Positions 47,303-55,463 of a stretch of 55,576 nucleotides of DNA are shown piece after piece. The DNA is from Paenarthrobacter nitroguajacolicus (GTDB taxonomy: Bacteria; Actinomycetota; Actinomycetes; Actinomycetales; Micrococcaceae): NCBI RefSeq assembly GCF_029952445.1, contig NZ_JAQPPK010000031.1:1-55576 (forward strand), given 5' to 3'. The notes beneath the pieces are model-generated. The model made no database searches. It saw nothing but the letters and a program-made list of their open reading frames with translations, and was not told the origin of the DNA. How positions within the stretch are numbered: the first letter of the stretch is position 1; the number at the start of each line of letters is the position of its first letter. The position numbers were made by a program, and so were the translations under genes.

Positions 47303-48643
47303 ATGACCGACACCCTCGACCCCAAGATCACGGCCGCGCCCGCCAATGCCGGCAGCGACCAGAATGTAGCGCAGCAGCCGCGTACCGCCGTCGTGCAGAA
47401 ATCAGGCGGGCAGCCCCCGGCACTGAAGCGCCGCATCCCCAAGGTGTCCGACCTCGCTCCCCTGATGCAGTTCAAGAAGCCCGAATTCAGCAAGAGTGCG
47501 CGACTCAAGCGCGCCAGCACCATCTGGGAACTGCGCGAGATCGCCAAGCGCCGCACCCCGCAGGCGCCGTTCGACTACACCGACGGTGCTGCCGAAGAGG
47601 AGATCACGCTGCGCCGGGCACGGCAGGCTTTCCAGGACATTGAATTCCGTCCCGGCATCCTGCGTGATGTCTCCAGGATCGACCTCCGGACAGAAATCCT
47701 CGGCAAGGAATCCCGCCTTCCGTTCGGCATCGCCCCCACCGGGTTCACCCGCATGATGCAGTCCGAAGGCGAATACGCCGGCTCGCAGGCCGCAGAAGCT
47801 GCCGGTATTCCGTACACCCTGTCCACCATGGGCACGGCATCAATCGAGGATGTCGCGGCTGCAGCCCCGAATGGCCGCAACTGGTTCCAGCTCTACCTCT
47901 GGACCGACCGCGACCGCTCCCTCGAACTGATTGAACGCGCCGCCAAGGCCGGCAACGACACCCTCATGGTCACCGTGGACACCGCCGTTGCCGGGGCGCG
48001 GCTGCGCGACGTCCGCAACGGCATGACCATCCCGCCGGCGCTGACCCTGAAGACGGTGCTCGATGCCTCGTACCGGCCCGCCTGGTGGTTCAACTTCCTC
48101 ACGCACGAGCCCCTGACGTTTGCCTCGCTCTCGCGCTACACCGGCACCGTTGCGGACCTCATCAACTCCATGTTCGACCCCACCTTGACATACGAGGACC
48201 TCGACTGGCTGCGGGAAACGTGGAAGGGCAAGCTCGTGGTCAAAGGCATCCAGACAGTGGAAGACGCCCGGCGCGTTGTAGACCACGGCGCGGACGGCAT
48301 CATCCTGTCCAACCACGGCGGCCGCCAGCTCGATCGCGCACCCATCCCCTTCCATTTGCTGCCCGAGGTCACTTCGGCATTGAAAGCGGACAACAGCAAG
48401 GCCGAAGTCATCCTGGACACGGGCATCATGAGCGGCGCGGACATCGTGGCGGCTCTTGCTCTGGGCGCAGACTTCGCGTTGATCGGACGGGCTTACCTCT
48501 ACGGACTGATGGCCGGTGGACGCGAAGGCGTGGACCGCACCATCCAGATCCTGGAGAAGGACATGACCCGGACCATGGCACTCCTGGGCGTCAGCAAGGT
48601 CTCGGACCTGAACCCGGACCACGTGCGGTTGCTGCAGCGCTGA
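47303..48643 (+). CDS. lldD: L-lactate dehydrogenase / alpha-hydroxy-acid oxidase (FMN)
   Basis: A 446-residue FMN-dependent alpha-hydroxy-acid dehydrogenase, feeding electrons from L-lactate to the quinone pool. Characteristic segments: FGIAPTGFTRMMQSEGEYAG, the Lys in LVVKGIQTVEDA and the catalytic His in SNHGGRQLDRAP. The N-terminal 60 residues are an extension over the minimal family. The ATG at 47303 has AAGGGAG upstream. The GntR-type sites upstream point to lactate control. Confidence 0.93.
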   Translation: MTDTLDPKITAAPANAGSDQNVAQQPRTAVVQKSGGQPPALKRRIPKVSDLAPLMQFKKPEFSKSARLKRASTIWELREIAKRRTPQAPFDYTDGAAEEEITLRRARQAFQDIEFRPGILRDVSRIDLRTEILGKESRLPFGIAPTGFTRMMQSEGEYAGSQAAEAAGIPYTLSTMGTASIEDVAAAAPNGRNWFQLYLWTDRDRSLELIERAAKAGNDTLMVTVDTAVAGARLRDVRNGMTIPPALTLKTVLDASYRPAWWFNFLTHEPLTFASLSRYTGTVADLINSMFDPTLTYEDLDWLRETWKGKLVVKGIQTVEDARRVVDHGADGIILSNHGGRQLDRAPIPFHLLPEVTSALKADNSKAEVILDTGIMSGADIVAALALGADFALIGRAYLYGLMAGGREGVDRTIQILEKDMTRTMALLGVSKVSDLNPDHVRLLQR

Positions 48644-48656
48644 AGCGCCCATGTAA

Positions 48657-48704
48657 GTAATAGCACCTGTCGCATTGGGCGTCCATTGCGACAGGTGCTG
48701 TTAC
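48657..48704. repeat. Dispersed palindromic element, copy 2 (probable terminator of lldD)
   Basis: GTAATAGCACCTGTCGCA (48657-48674) pairs with TGCGACAGGTGCTGTTAC (48687-48704) with one wobble, loop of 12. It lies between convergent lldD and gdhA. Its sequence is related to 39261-39320. Confidence 0.75.
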
Positions 48705-48723
48705 CCAGTTGGGTGCACAGGTG

Positions 48724-50061
48724 CTAGATCAGGCCTTGCGCCAGCATGGCGTCGGCCACCTTGACGAAGCCGCCGATGTTGGCACCCACCACGTAGTTTC
48801 CTGGCGCACCATATTCTTCGGCCGTGGCTGCGCAGCGGTCGTGGATCCCCACCATGATCTCGGTGAGGCGCTGCTCGGTGTGCTCGAAGGACCAGGAGTC
48901 GCGGCTGGCGTTCTGCTGCATTTCCAGCGCGGACGTCGCAACTCCGCCGGCATTGGCAGCCTTGCCCGGCCCGAAGAGGATCCCGGCTTCCTGGAAGACC
49001 GACACAGCCGAGCGGGTGGAAGGCATGTTGGCGCCCTCCGCCACCGCGATCAGTCCGTTGCTGACCAGCTTGGCGGCAGCATCGCCGTCGAGTTCGTTCT
49101 GCGTGGCGCAGGGAAGGGCCACCGTACCGTTGACATCCCATACCGAACCGCCAGCGACATGGCTGGCACCGGGCCGCCGGGCAGCGTACTCCGTGAGGCG
49201 CCCGCGCTCGACTTCCTTGATCTGGCTCAAAAGGCCGACGTCGATCCCCGCCTCGTCCACGATGTAACCGGCGGAATCCGAACAGGCCACCACGGTGGCG
49301 CCGAGGGACTGGGCCTTGGCAATGGCGTGGATGGCAACATTCCCGGAACCAGAGACCACAACGCGCTGGCCATCAAAGGAAGCACCCCGGGTCTTCAGCA
49401 TCTCCTGGGCGAAGATCACGGTGCCGTACCCCGTGGCCTCCGGACGGACCAGGGAGCCGCCCCACGAAATGCCCTTGCCGGTCAGGACGCCGGACTCGTA
49501 GCGGTTGGTGATGCGCTTGTACTGGCCGAAGAGGTACCCGATTTCGCGGCCACCAACGCCGATGTCGCCCGCTGGAACGTCGGTGTACTCACCGATGTGG
49601 CGGTACAGCTCGGTCATGAAGGACTGGCAGAAACGCATGATCTCCGCGTCGGAACGGCCACGGGGATCGAAGTCCGAGCCACCCTTGCCGCCGCCGATCG
49701 GCATGCCTGTCAGCGCATTCTTGAAGATCTGCTCGAAGCCGAGGAACTTCACGATCCCCAGGTACACCGAGGGATGGAACCGGAGGCCGCCCTTGTAGGG
49801 ACCAAGCGCAGAGTTGAACTCCACCCGGAATCCGCGGTTGACGTGGACGCGTCCGGCATCGTCGGTCCAGGGGACGCGGAAAATGATCTGTCGCTCCGGC
49901 TCGCACAGGCGTTCCAGGATGGCGCCTTCAAGGAATTCAGGGTGGCGGTCGTGCACCGGACCAAGGCTTTCGAAGACCTCAATGACGGCCTGGTGGAATT
50001 CCTTCTCCCCCGGGTTCCGCGCCAAAACGGTGTCGCGGACGGCTTCGAGCCTTGAATCCAT
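48724..50061 (-). CDS. gdhA: NADP-specific glutamate dehydrogenase
   Basis: A 445-residue hexameric-type GdhA, which makes glutamate from 2-oxoglutarate and ammonium using NADPH. It has YKGGLRFHPSVY and the catalytic-Lys segment PIGGGKGGSDFDPRGRSD, then SGSGNVAIHAIAK in the cofactor domain. The length is standard for the NADP enzyme. Upstream lie a promoter (50176-50204) and a Crp-type site (50238-50253). Its substrate 2-oxoglutarate is also the end product of the uronate pathway at 39324-43807. Confidence 0.97.
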   Translation of the reverse strand: MDSRLEAVRDTVLARNPGEKEFHQAVIEVFESLGPVHDRHPEFLEGAILERLCEPERQIIFRVPWTDDAGRVHVNRGFRVEFNSALGPYKGGLRFHPSVYLGIVKFLGFEQIFKNALTGMPIGGGKGGSDFDPRGRSDAEIMRFCQSFMTELYRHIGEYTDVPAGDIGVGGREIGYLFGQYKRITNRYESGVLTGKGISWGGSLVRPEATGYGTVIFAQEMLKTRGASFDGQRVVVSGSGNVAIHAIAKAQSLGATVVACSDSAGYIVDEAGIDVGLLSQIKEVERGRLTEYAARRPGASHVAGGSVWDVNGTVALPCATQNELDGDAAAKLVSNGLIAVAEGANMPSTRSAVSVFQEAGILFGPGKAANAGGVATSALEMQQNASRDSWSFEHTEQRLTEIMVGIHDRCAATAEEYGAPGNYVVGANIGGFVKVADAMLAQGLI

Positions 50062-50175
50062 GCGGTCTTCCTATCCTCGGTGCGCCGGCCAGCGGCGGGA
50101 CGAATCAGTCCCGCCCATGGTTGCATCAAAGGAGGTAGGATCTCCATCCGGCGGCAATGTGACCCCCGCCCGGAC

Positions 50176-50204
50176 TTAACACAAGCGTAGAAAATCGTTG
50201 ACAA
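50176..50204 (-). promoter_or_regulatory. Putative gdhA promoter
   Basis: TTGTCA (50199-50204) and TGTTAA (50176-50181), 17-base spacer on the minus strand. Confidence 0.45.
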
Positions 50205-50237
50205 ATCAAGGAACGGAAGGTTAACAAGAACTCACAA

Positions 50238-50253
50238 TGTGATGAGAGTCACG
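50238..50253. promoter_or_regulatory. Crp/GlxR-type site upstream of gdhA
   Basis: TGTGATGAGAGTCACG matches TGTGA-N6-TCACA in 9 of 10 defined bases. It is centred about 40 bases upstream of the -35 box. GlxR controls gdh in Corynebacterium; here it is inference. Confidence 0.5.
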
Positions 50254-50268
50254 TGAGGTGTCCGAGGC

Positions 50269-50802
50269 TTAGCGCTTGCGTCCGAACTTGGGGAGGTTGG
50301 GCAGGTTCGGCAGATTGGCCAACAGGTCGGCAGCCTTCGTGGCGGCTCGGCCCACGGTGCGCCCGATTTGCTGGGGAACAGTATCGTCGGACGCCGGATC
50401 CAACATCACAGGGGTGTCGCCTGCGTGGTCCTTCGCCGCTTGGTTGATCGCTTCGGGAAGCGTCGGCGTATCGACGGGCGTAGCCTCCGGTTCCGCTACA
50501 GCCGGAGCAGCGGCAGGCGCGACGGCGGCGGGAGCCGAGGTCCCGACGTCGAACGTTTCAAGCCAGTTGGCGACGCCGGCGAGCGGCTTGGGATTGAGCG
50601 CATAGAAACGCTTCTGGCCCTGGGCGCGCATGCTGACGAGGTCTGCCTCGCGGAGCACTTTCAAATGCTTGGAGATGGTGGGCTGGCTCGCAGCCAGTTC
50701 TTCCACCAGTTCGCCTACAGCTTTATCCCCAGAGCGGAGGGAGACCAGGATGTCACGCCTGGTTGCCTCAGCTATGACGGCAAATACGTCGTCAGTCACC
50801 AT
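50269..50802 (-). CDS. ArsR-family regulator with long C-terminal tail
   Basis: A 177-residue protein. Residues 1-90 are an ArsR winged helix (AEATRRDILVSLRSGDKAVG, then ASQPTISKHLKVLREADLVS). No Cys is present in the domain, so it is not a thiol metal sensor. The rest is an Ala/Pro/Glu-rich linker and an amphipathic tail ending LANLPNLPNLPKFGRKR, unusual for the family. The target is unknown. It stands alone between gdhA and the AcuC-like gene. Confidence 0.85.
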   Translation of the reverse strand: MVTDDVFAVIAEATRRDILVSLRSGDKAVGELVEELAASQPTISKHLKVLREADLVSMRAQGQKRFYALNPKPLAGVANWLETFDVGTSAPAAVAPAAAPAVAEPEATPVDTPTLPEAINQAAKDHAGDTPVMLDPASDDTVPQQIGRTVGRAATKAADLLANLPNLPNLPKFGRKR

Positions 50803-50883
50803 GCCTTACACCCTAGCGACATATACGCCGATTGGCATCCCTGTTTCCTTGTGTGCGGACGGGCAAGTCAGTGAAACCAACCA

Positions 50884-52110
50884 TCAGTCAAACCAAGGGT
50901 CCAGTCCGTACAGCGGGAAGATCTCCTTGCGGGTGGCTATGACGGTCCGGTCCACCTCATCGGCGGGATCATAGCCAACCTCCCACGAGCGCCACCAAAC
51001 GTCCACGTCATCGCCCATCGTCTCAGGAGCCCACACTCCGTACGTTTCCCTGACATACGACCTCCAGGCTTCCGGCACGGGAAGGCTGAGCGGGACGGGC
51101 CGCTGGGTGACCATGCCTATCAGGTGGCTCCAGGCGCGGGGCACCACCCCCGTGACGTCGTAACCCCCTCCCCCGGTGGCGATCCACCGGTTGTCGCAGT
51201 AACGGGCGGCAAGGCTCGCGACGGCGGAGGCGGCCTCCCGCTGCCCGTCGACGCTGAGGTTGAGGTGCGTCAGGGGGTCGTCCCGGTGGGAGTCGCAGCC
51301 GTGCTGGCTGACAATCACCTCAGGTTGGAAGGCTCCCACTAGCTGCGGCACCACGGCATGGAAGGCCCGCAACCAGGCGGCATCTCCCGTGAACGTGGGA
51401 AGCGCTACGTTCACCGCGGTACCGGGTGCGTCCGGTCCCCCGGTTTCATTGGCAAAGCCTGTTCCGGGAAACAGGGTGAGGCCGGTTTCGTGAAGGCTGA
51501 TGGTCATGACCCGGGGATCGTTCCAGAAGATGCTTTGCGTCCCGTCCCCGTGATGGGCGTCGACGTCGATGCTCACCACGCGCTGAACGCCGCCGTCGAG
51601 AAGCCGCTGGGTGGCGATGGCGACATCGTTGTAGACGCAGAATCCGCTGGCACGGTCCCGTGCAGCGTGATGCATGCCGCCGCTGAAGTTCACGGCCCGC
51701 ACGGCGCTGCCCGAAAGGATGGTCTCGGCCGCCAGCAGCGAGCCCCCGGCCAAACGCGCGCTGGCCTCGTGCATGCCGGCGAAGGCGGGGTCATCCTCGG
51801 TTCCCAGGCCACGATCTTCCTCGGGGCTGGAGGGGTCAGCGCTGACGCGCCGCACGGCCTCCACATACTCGCGGCTGTGGACCGAGAAAAGTTCGACGTC
51901 GGTTGCCAGGGCGGGTGCCTCCACCGCCACATGCTGGTGTTCGAAGAGACCCAACGATTCGGCCAGGCGGGCTGTCAGTTCAAGCCTCTGCGGGGCCATG
52001 GGATGGCCGGGACCAAAATTGTAGGCAGTCATGGCCGGGTCCCACACCACCGTCGTTGGCAGTGCGGAGCGCGTAATGCTGGAAGCTGTTGTTCCAAGCC
52101 TGGAGTTCAT
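50884..52110 (-). CDS. acuC: Acetoin utilisation protein AcuC-like (histone deacetylase family)
   Basis: A 408-residue zinc deacetylase of the HDAC superfamily. The metal and active-site segments are SGGMHHAARDRASGFCVYND, SIDVDAHHGDGTQ and QHGCDSHRDDP. In Bacillus and related bacteria AcuC deacetylates acetyl-CoA synthetase. No acs or AcuA gene is adjacent. The start is the ATG at 52110; the frame extends to 52257 but would enter the trkH leader. It is divergent from trkH. Confidence 0.92.
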   Translation of the reverse strand: MNSRLGTTASSITRSALPTTVVWDPAMTAYNFGPGHPMAPQRLELTARLAESLGLFEHQHVAVEAPALATDVELFSVHSREYVEAVRRVSADPSSPEEDRGLGTEDDPAFAGMHEASARLAGGSLLAAETILSGSAVRAVNFSGGMHHAARDRASGFCVYNDVAIATQRLLDGGVQRVVSIDVDAHHGDGTQSIFWNDPRVMTISLHETGLTLFPGTGFANETGGPDAPGTAVNVALPTFTGDAAWLRAFHAVVPQLVGAFQPEVIVSQHGCDSHRDDPLTHLNLSVDGQREAASAVASLAARYCDNRWIATGGGGYDVTGVVPRAWSHLIGMVTQRPVPLSLPVPEAWRSYVRETYGVWAPETMGDDVDVWWRSWEVGYDPADEVDRTVIATRKEIFPLYGLDPWFD

Positions 52111-52212
52111 CCAGAACAGGCTACCCGAGGCTGGAGGGCCCCAACGCCCGGTTACGCGCACGAATAGTGGTTTACTACTCAGGAAAGCTTGTTTCAACCA
52201 AGGAAGAGCGCC

Positions 52213-53646
52213 ATGTCCCACAGCCAGGCCCGGTCCGCGAGCCCGACCAACTGGCAACCCAACCAGCAGGAGCGGGAAGGTCTGTGGATCTTCACCCGCG
52301 TGCGCGACTTCATCGACAACATTGCCAACACCTCACCGGCGCGTTTGGCATTGACCGTGTTCGCCGTTGTCATCCTGCTCTTCACTGGATTGTTGTCCCT
52401 GCCGGCAGCGTCAGCCGAGGGGAACGTGACGCCGTTGCACCAGGCGCTGTTCACCGCAGTCTCAAGTGTCTGCGTCACCGGACTCACCGTGGTCTCCACA
52501 GCAACGCACTGGACGTTCTTCGGCCAGCTGGTCATCCTGGTGGGCATCTTCGTGGGCGGCTTGGGTACCCTGACCCTCGCCTCGCTCCTGGCCCTCATGG
52601 TCAGCAAACGGCTTGGCGTGCGCGGCAAACTCATCGCCCAGGAAGCCATGAACAACGCCGGCCGCCTTGGCGAAGTGGGTACCCTGCTCCGGATCGTCAT
52701 CGTAACCTCCGTGGTCATCGAGGGGGCACTCGCCCTGGCCTTGATTCCGCGTTTCATTGTGCTCGGCGAGGATTTCTGGCAGGCAGTATGGCACGGGGTT
52801 TTCTACTCGATCTCATCCTTTAATAACGCCGGCTTCACTCCCCACTCGGACGGCATCGTCCCCTACGAGATGGATCTCTGGATCCTGGTGCCCCTGATGC
52901 TCGGTGTCTTCCTCGGCAGCCTCGGCTTCCCCGTAGTGATGGTGCTCCAGCAAAACGGGCTCAACTGGAAGAAGTGGAACCTCCACACCAAGCTGACCAT
53001 CCAGGTGTCCTTCATCCTGCTCGCTGCCGGCGCGGTCCTCTGGGCCCTGATGGAGTGGGACAACGTGCGGACCATCGCCCACATGGACCTGGGCGACAAA
53101 ATCACGCATTCACTTTTTGCTTCAGTCATGACGCGCTCGGGTGGCTTCAACCTGGTGGACCAGAACCACATGGAATCCACCACCATGCTCCTCACCGATG
53201 CCCTCATGTTTGCCGGCGGCGGATCCGCCTCCACGGCTGGCGGCATCAAAGTAACCACCATCGCCGTCATGTTCCTGGCCATCATGGCCGAAGCCCGCGG
53301 TGACGCCGATGTGAAGGTCTACGGCCGCACCATCCCGCAAGGCACCATGCGCGTAGCCATCTCGGTGATCGTCGCTGGCGCCACCCTGGTATCCGTGGCT
53401 GCCTTCTTGTTGCTCTCCATCAGCGGAGCCTCATTGGACCGGGTGCTCTTCGAATCCATCTCCGCCTTCGCCACCGTGGGACTGAGCACCAACCTCACTG
53501 CCGAGCTGCCGCCGTCGGGCGTTTACGTCCTGACAGCCTTGATGTTCGCCGGACGCGTCGGCACTGTAACCCTTGCAGCCGGGCTGGCATTGCGCCAGCG
53601 CAGCCAGCTGTTCCACTACCCGGAAGAGAGGCCAATCATTGGCTAA
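52213..53646 (+). CDS. Potassium uptake protein TrkH family
   Basis: A 477-residue ion channel subunit of the Trk/Ktr superfamily. Four pore loops are visible: SVCVTGLTVV, SSFNNAGFTPH, MTRSGGFNLVD and FATVGLSTNLT, each with the conserved filter glycine. About eight membrane helices plus the pore helices. It works with the TrkA-like gene that overlaps its 3' end. A TTG upstream at 52189 is less likely than the ATG at 52213 with AAGGAAG before it. Confidence 0.95.
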   Translation: MSHSQARSASPTNWQPNQQEREGLWIFTRVRDFIDNIANTSPARLALTVFAVVILLFTGLLSLPAASAEGNVTPLHQALFTAVSSVCVTGLTVVSTATHWTFFGQLVILVGIFVGGLGTLTLASLLALMVSKRLGVRGKLIAQEAMNNAGRLGEVGTLLRIVIVTSVVIEGALALALIPRFIVLGEDFWQAVWHGVFYSISSFNNAGFTPHSDGIVPYEMDLWILVPLMLGVFLGSLGFPVVMVLQQNGLNWKKWNLHTKLTIQVSFILLAAGAVLWALMEWDNVRTIAHMDLGDKITHSLFASVMTRSGGFNLVDQNHMESTTMLLTDALMFAGGGSASTAGGIKVTTIAVMFLAIMAEARGDADVKVYGRTIPQGTMRVAISVIVAGATLVSVAAFLLLSISGASLDRVLFESISAFATVGLSTNLTAELPPSGVYVLTALMFAGRVGTVTLAAGLALRQRSQLFHYPEERPIIG

Positions 53647-54325
53647 TACCATGGGGGCCGCCAACCGCCCCGCACACAATGCCCCAGTACTGGTGATTGG
53701 CCTGGGCCGGTTCGGGTCCGCAACGGCCGAGCAGCTGGTCAAGCAGGGCCGTGAAGTCCTGGCCATCGAGCGCGACCGCACGCTCGTCCAGAAGTGGGCT
53801 CCGGTGTTGACCCACGTGGTCGAAGCCGATGCCACGAACATCGACGCCCTCCGCCAGCTGGGAGCCCAGGAATTCAGCTCCGCCGTGGTGGGCGTGGGCA
53901 CCTCCATTGAGTCATCCGTGCTAATCACCGTGAACCTGGTGGACCTTGGCATCCAGCACCTCTGGGTCAAGGCCATCACGCCTTCCCACGGCAAGATCCT
54001 CACCCGGATCGGCGCCAACCACGTCATTTACCCCGAGGCCGACGCAGGGGTGCGCGCGGCCCACCTGGTATCGGGCAGGATGCTGGACTTCATCGAGTTC
54101 GACGACGACTACGCAATCGTGAAGATGTACCCGCCCAAGGAGACTGTGGGCTTCACGTTGGAAGAGTCCAAGGTCCGTTCCAAGTACGGCGTGACGATCG
54201 TCGGCGTGAAAACCCCGGGCGAGGACTTCACCTACGCCCGGCCGGAAACCAAAGTGTCCGGCCACGACATGTTGATCGTGTCCGGACACGTGGACCTGCT
54301 GGAACGGTTCGCCGCCCGGCCGTAA
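53639..54325 (+). CDS. Potassium uptake regulator TrkA/KtrA (RCK domain)
   Basis: About 228 residues. An RCK_N Rossmann domain begins VLVIGLGRFGSATAEQLVKQ and has VVEADATN, followed by a TrkA_C (RCK_C) domain (residues about 145-225). It binds nucleotides and gates the TrkH-type channel. The TTG at 53639 has AGAGAGG at good distance and overlaps the trkH stop by eight bases; an ATG at 53651 is the alternative. Length and single RCK unit are like KtrA. Confidence 0.93.
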   Translation: MANTMGAANRPAHNAPVLVIGLGRFGSATAEQLVKQGREVLAIERDRTLVQKWAPVLTHVVEADATNIDALRQLGAQEFSSAVVGVGTSIESSVLITVNLVDLGIQHLWVKAITPSHGKILTRIGANHVIYPEADAGVRAAHLVSGRMLDFIEFDDDYAIVKMYPPKETVGFTLEESKVRSKYGVTIVGVKTPGEDFTYARPETKVSGHDMLIVSGHVDLLERFAARP

Positions 54326-54331
54326 CAGTTT

Positions 54332-54382
54332 TTGTACACCTAACGCCCTTAAGACTCCCGTTTGAGGGCGTTAGCTGTACAA
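54332..54382. terminator. Bidirectional terminator between trkA and proC
   Basis: TTGTAC (54332-54337) and TAACGCCCT (54341-54349) pair with AGGGCGTTA (54365-54373) and GTACAA (54377-54382), a two-part stem with a short internal loop. TTTTTG precedes on the plus strand, giving AAAAAC-side U-run for the minus strand transcript of proC as well. Confidence 0.75.
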
Positions 54383-54385
54383 GAA

Positions 54386-55216
54386 CTAGCCGAGCTGTTT
54401 GGTGATCTCGGCTGCGCGGGCTGCTGCTGCGCGCGCGCCGTCGGCAATGATCCTGGGGATCCCGCCGTCGTCAAAGGCCGCGATGGCGCGTTCGGTGGTG
54501 CCGTTGGGGCTCGTGACGGCCACCCGGAGGGACCGCGGGTCCGCGCCCGGTTCGGCCAGCATGAAGCCTGCGCCTGCCACGGTTTCGCGGGCCAGCATCA
54601 CGGACAGTTCTTCATCCAGGCCAAGCTCGACGCCGGCAGCAGCCATGGCTTCGGCCAGGTAGAACGCGTAGGCCGGGCCTGAGCCGCTGATGGCGGACAG
54701 CGCGTCCACCTGCTCTTCGGGGATCTCCACCACGGTACCGGCGCCCGCAAGCGCCTTTTTGGCCTGCTCGAGCTGCTCGGGCGTGCAATGGGTGCCAGGG
54801 GAAACAGAGACGACGCCGCGGCCAAGCCGTGCCGGCGTGTTGGGCATGGTGCGGATCACCGGCTGCCCGTCCGGCAGCGCCGCTTCGAGTTGGGCGATGG
54901 ACACTGCCGCTGCGACGCTGACGACGATCGTGTCCTTCCCGAGCGCGGGGCTGATCTCCCGGGCCAGGTCCAGGATGCCCACGGGCTTGACACCAAGAAT
55001 GACCATGCTGGAGCCCTTGGTGGCCAGCTTGTTGTTGTCCGGCTCTTCCTCGCCGGCGATGGCCATGACGCCGTGGCGCTGGGCCAGTTCGTCCGCGCGC
55101 TCGGCCCTGCGTACCGTCGCGACGATGTCGGAGGGATCGGTGCCCGCTGCGAGCAGACCTCCCAGAATTGCCTCGTTCATGGACCCACAGCCAAGGAATG
55201 CGATTCGGTTGCTCAT
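54386..55216 (-). CDS. proC: Pyrroline-5-carboxylate reductase
   Basis: A 276-residue P5C reductase, the last step of proline synthesis with NADPH. The Rossmann start is IAFLGCGSMNEAILGGLLA and the family signature region is ISGSGPAYAFYLAEAM. VIRTMPNTPARLGRGV is also typical. The start is the ATG at 55216 with TGGAG upstream. In mycobacteria proC (Rv0500) is directly followed by the bldC-like gene and bS22; here those are about 41 kb downstream on the same strand. Confidence 0.97.
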   Translation of the reverse strand: MSNRIAFLGCGSMNEAILGGLLAAGTDPSDIVATVRRAERADELAQRHGVMAIAGEEEPDNNKLATKGSSMVILGVKPVGILDLAREISPALGKDTIVVSVAAAVSIAQLEAALPDGQPVIRTMPNTPARLGRGVVSVSPGTHCTPEQLEQAKKALAGAGTVVEIPEEQVDALSAISGSGPAYAFYLAEAMAAAGVELGLDEELSVMLARETVAGAGFMLAEPGADPRSLRVAVTSPNGTTERAIAAFDDGGIPRIIADGARAAAARAAEITKQLG

Positions 55217-55463
55217 GGCTCCATCATTGCAGTTGACCTTGGACGGGGTCGAATGGATTCCGGATTCACAGCTTGCTCCCAAGGTTATTGCAGGCAGCAC
55301 TCATTCTTGGTCCGTAAGTTAGTAGTTACCTCATTGAGGGTGCGAGTGATGAGGCGGGCATGGGGATGTCCGCCAGCAGCACCGGTGGCCGGGCGGGTTT
55401 TCCCCCTTTCCCCATTCCGCCCCCCGTTCTTTCGCCTTTAAATGGGGGCTCCCGGCCCCGGGC
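55217..55463. other. Upstream region of proC running into low-quality contig end
   Basis: 55217-55340 or so looks like an ordinary intergenic region and may hold the proC promoter; I see no gene. From about 55370 the sequence shows runs such as TTTTCCCCCTTTCCCC and CCCCCCGTTC that suggest read-end errors before the adapter. No feature should be inferred there. Confidence 0.6.
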
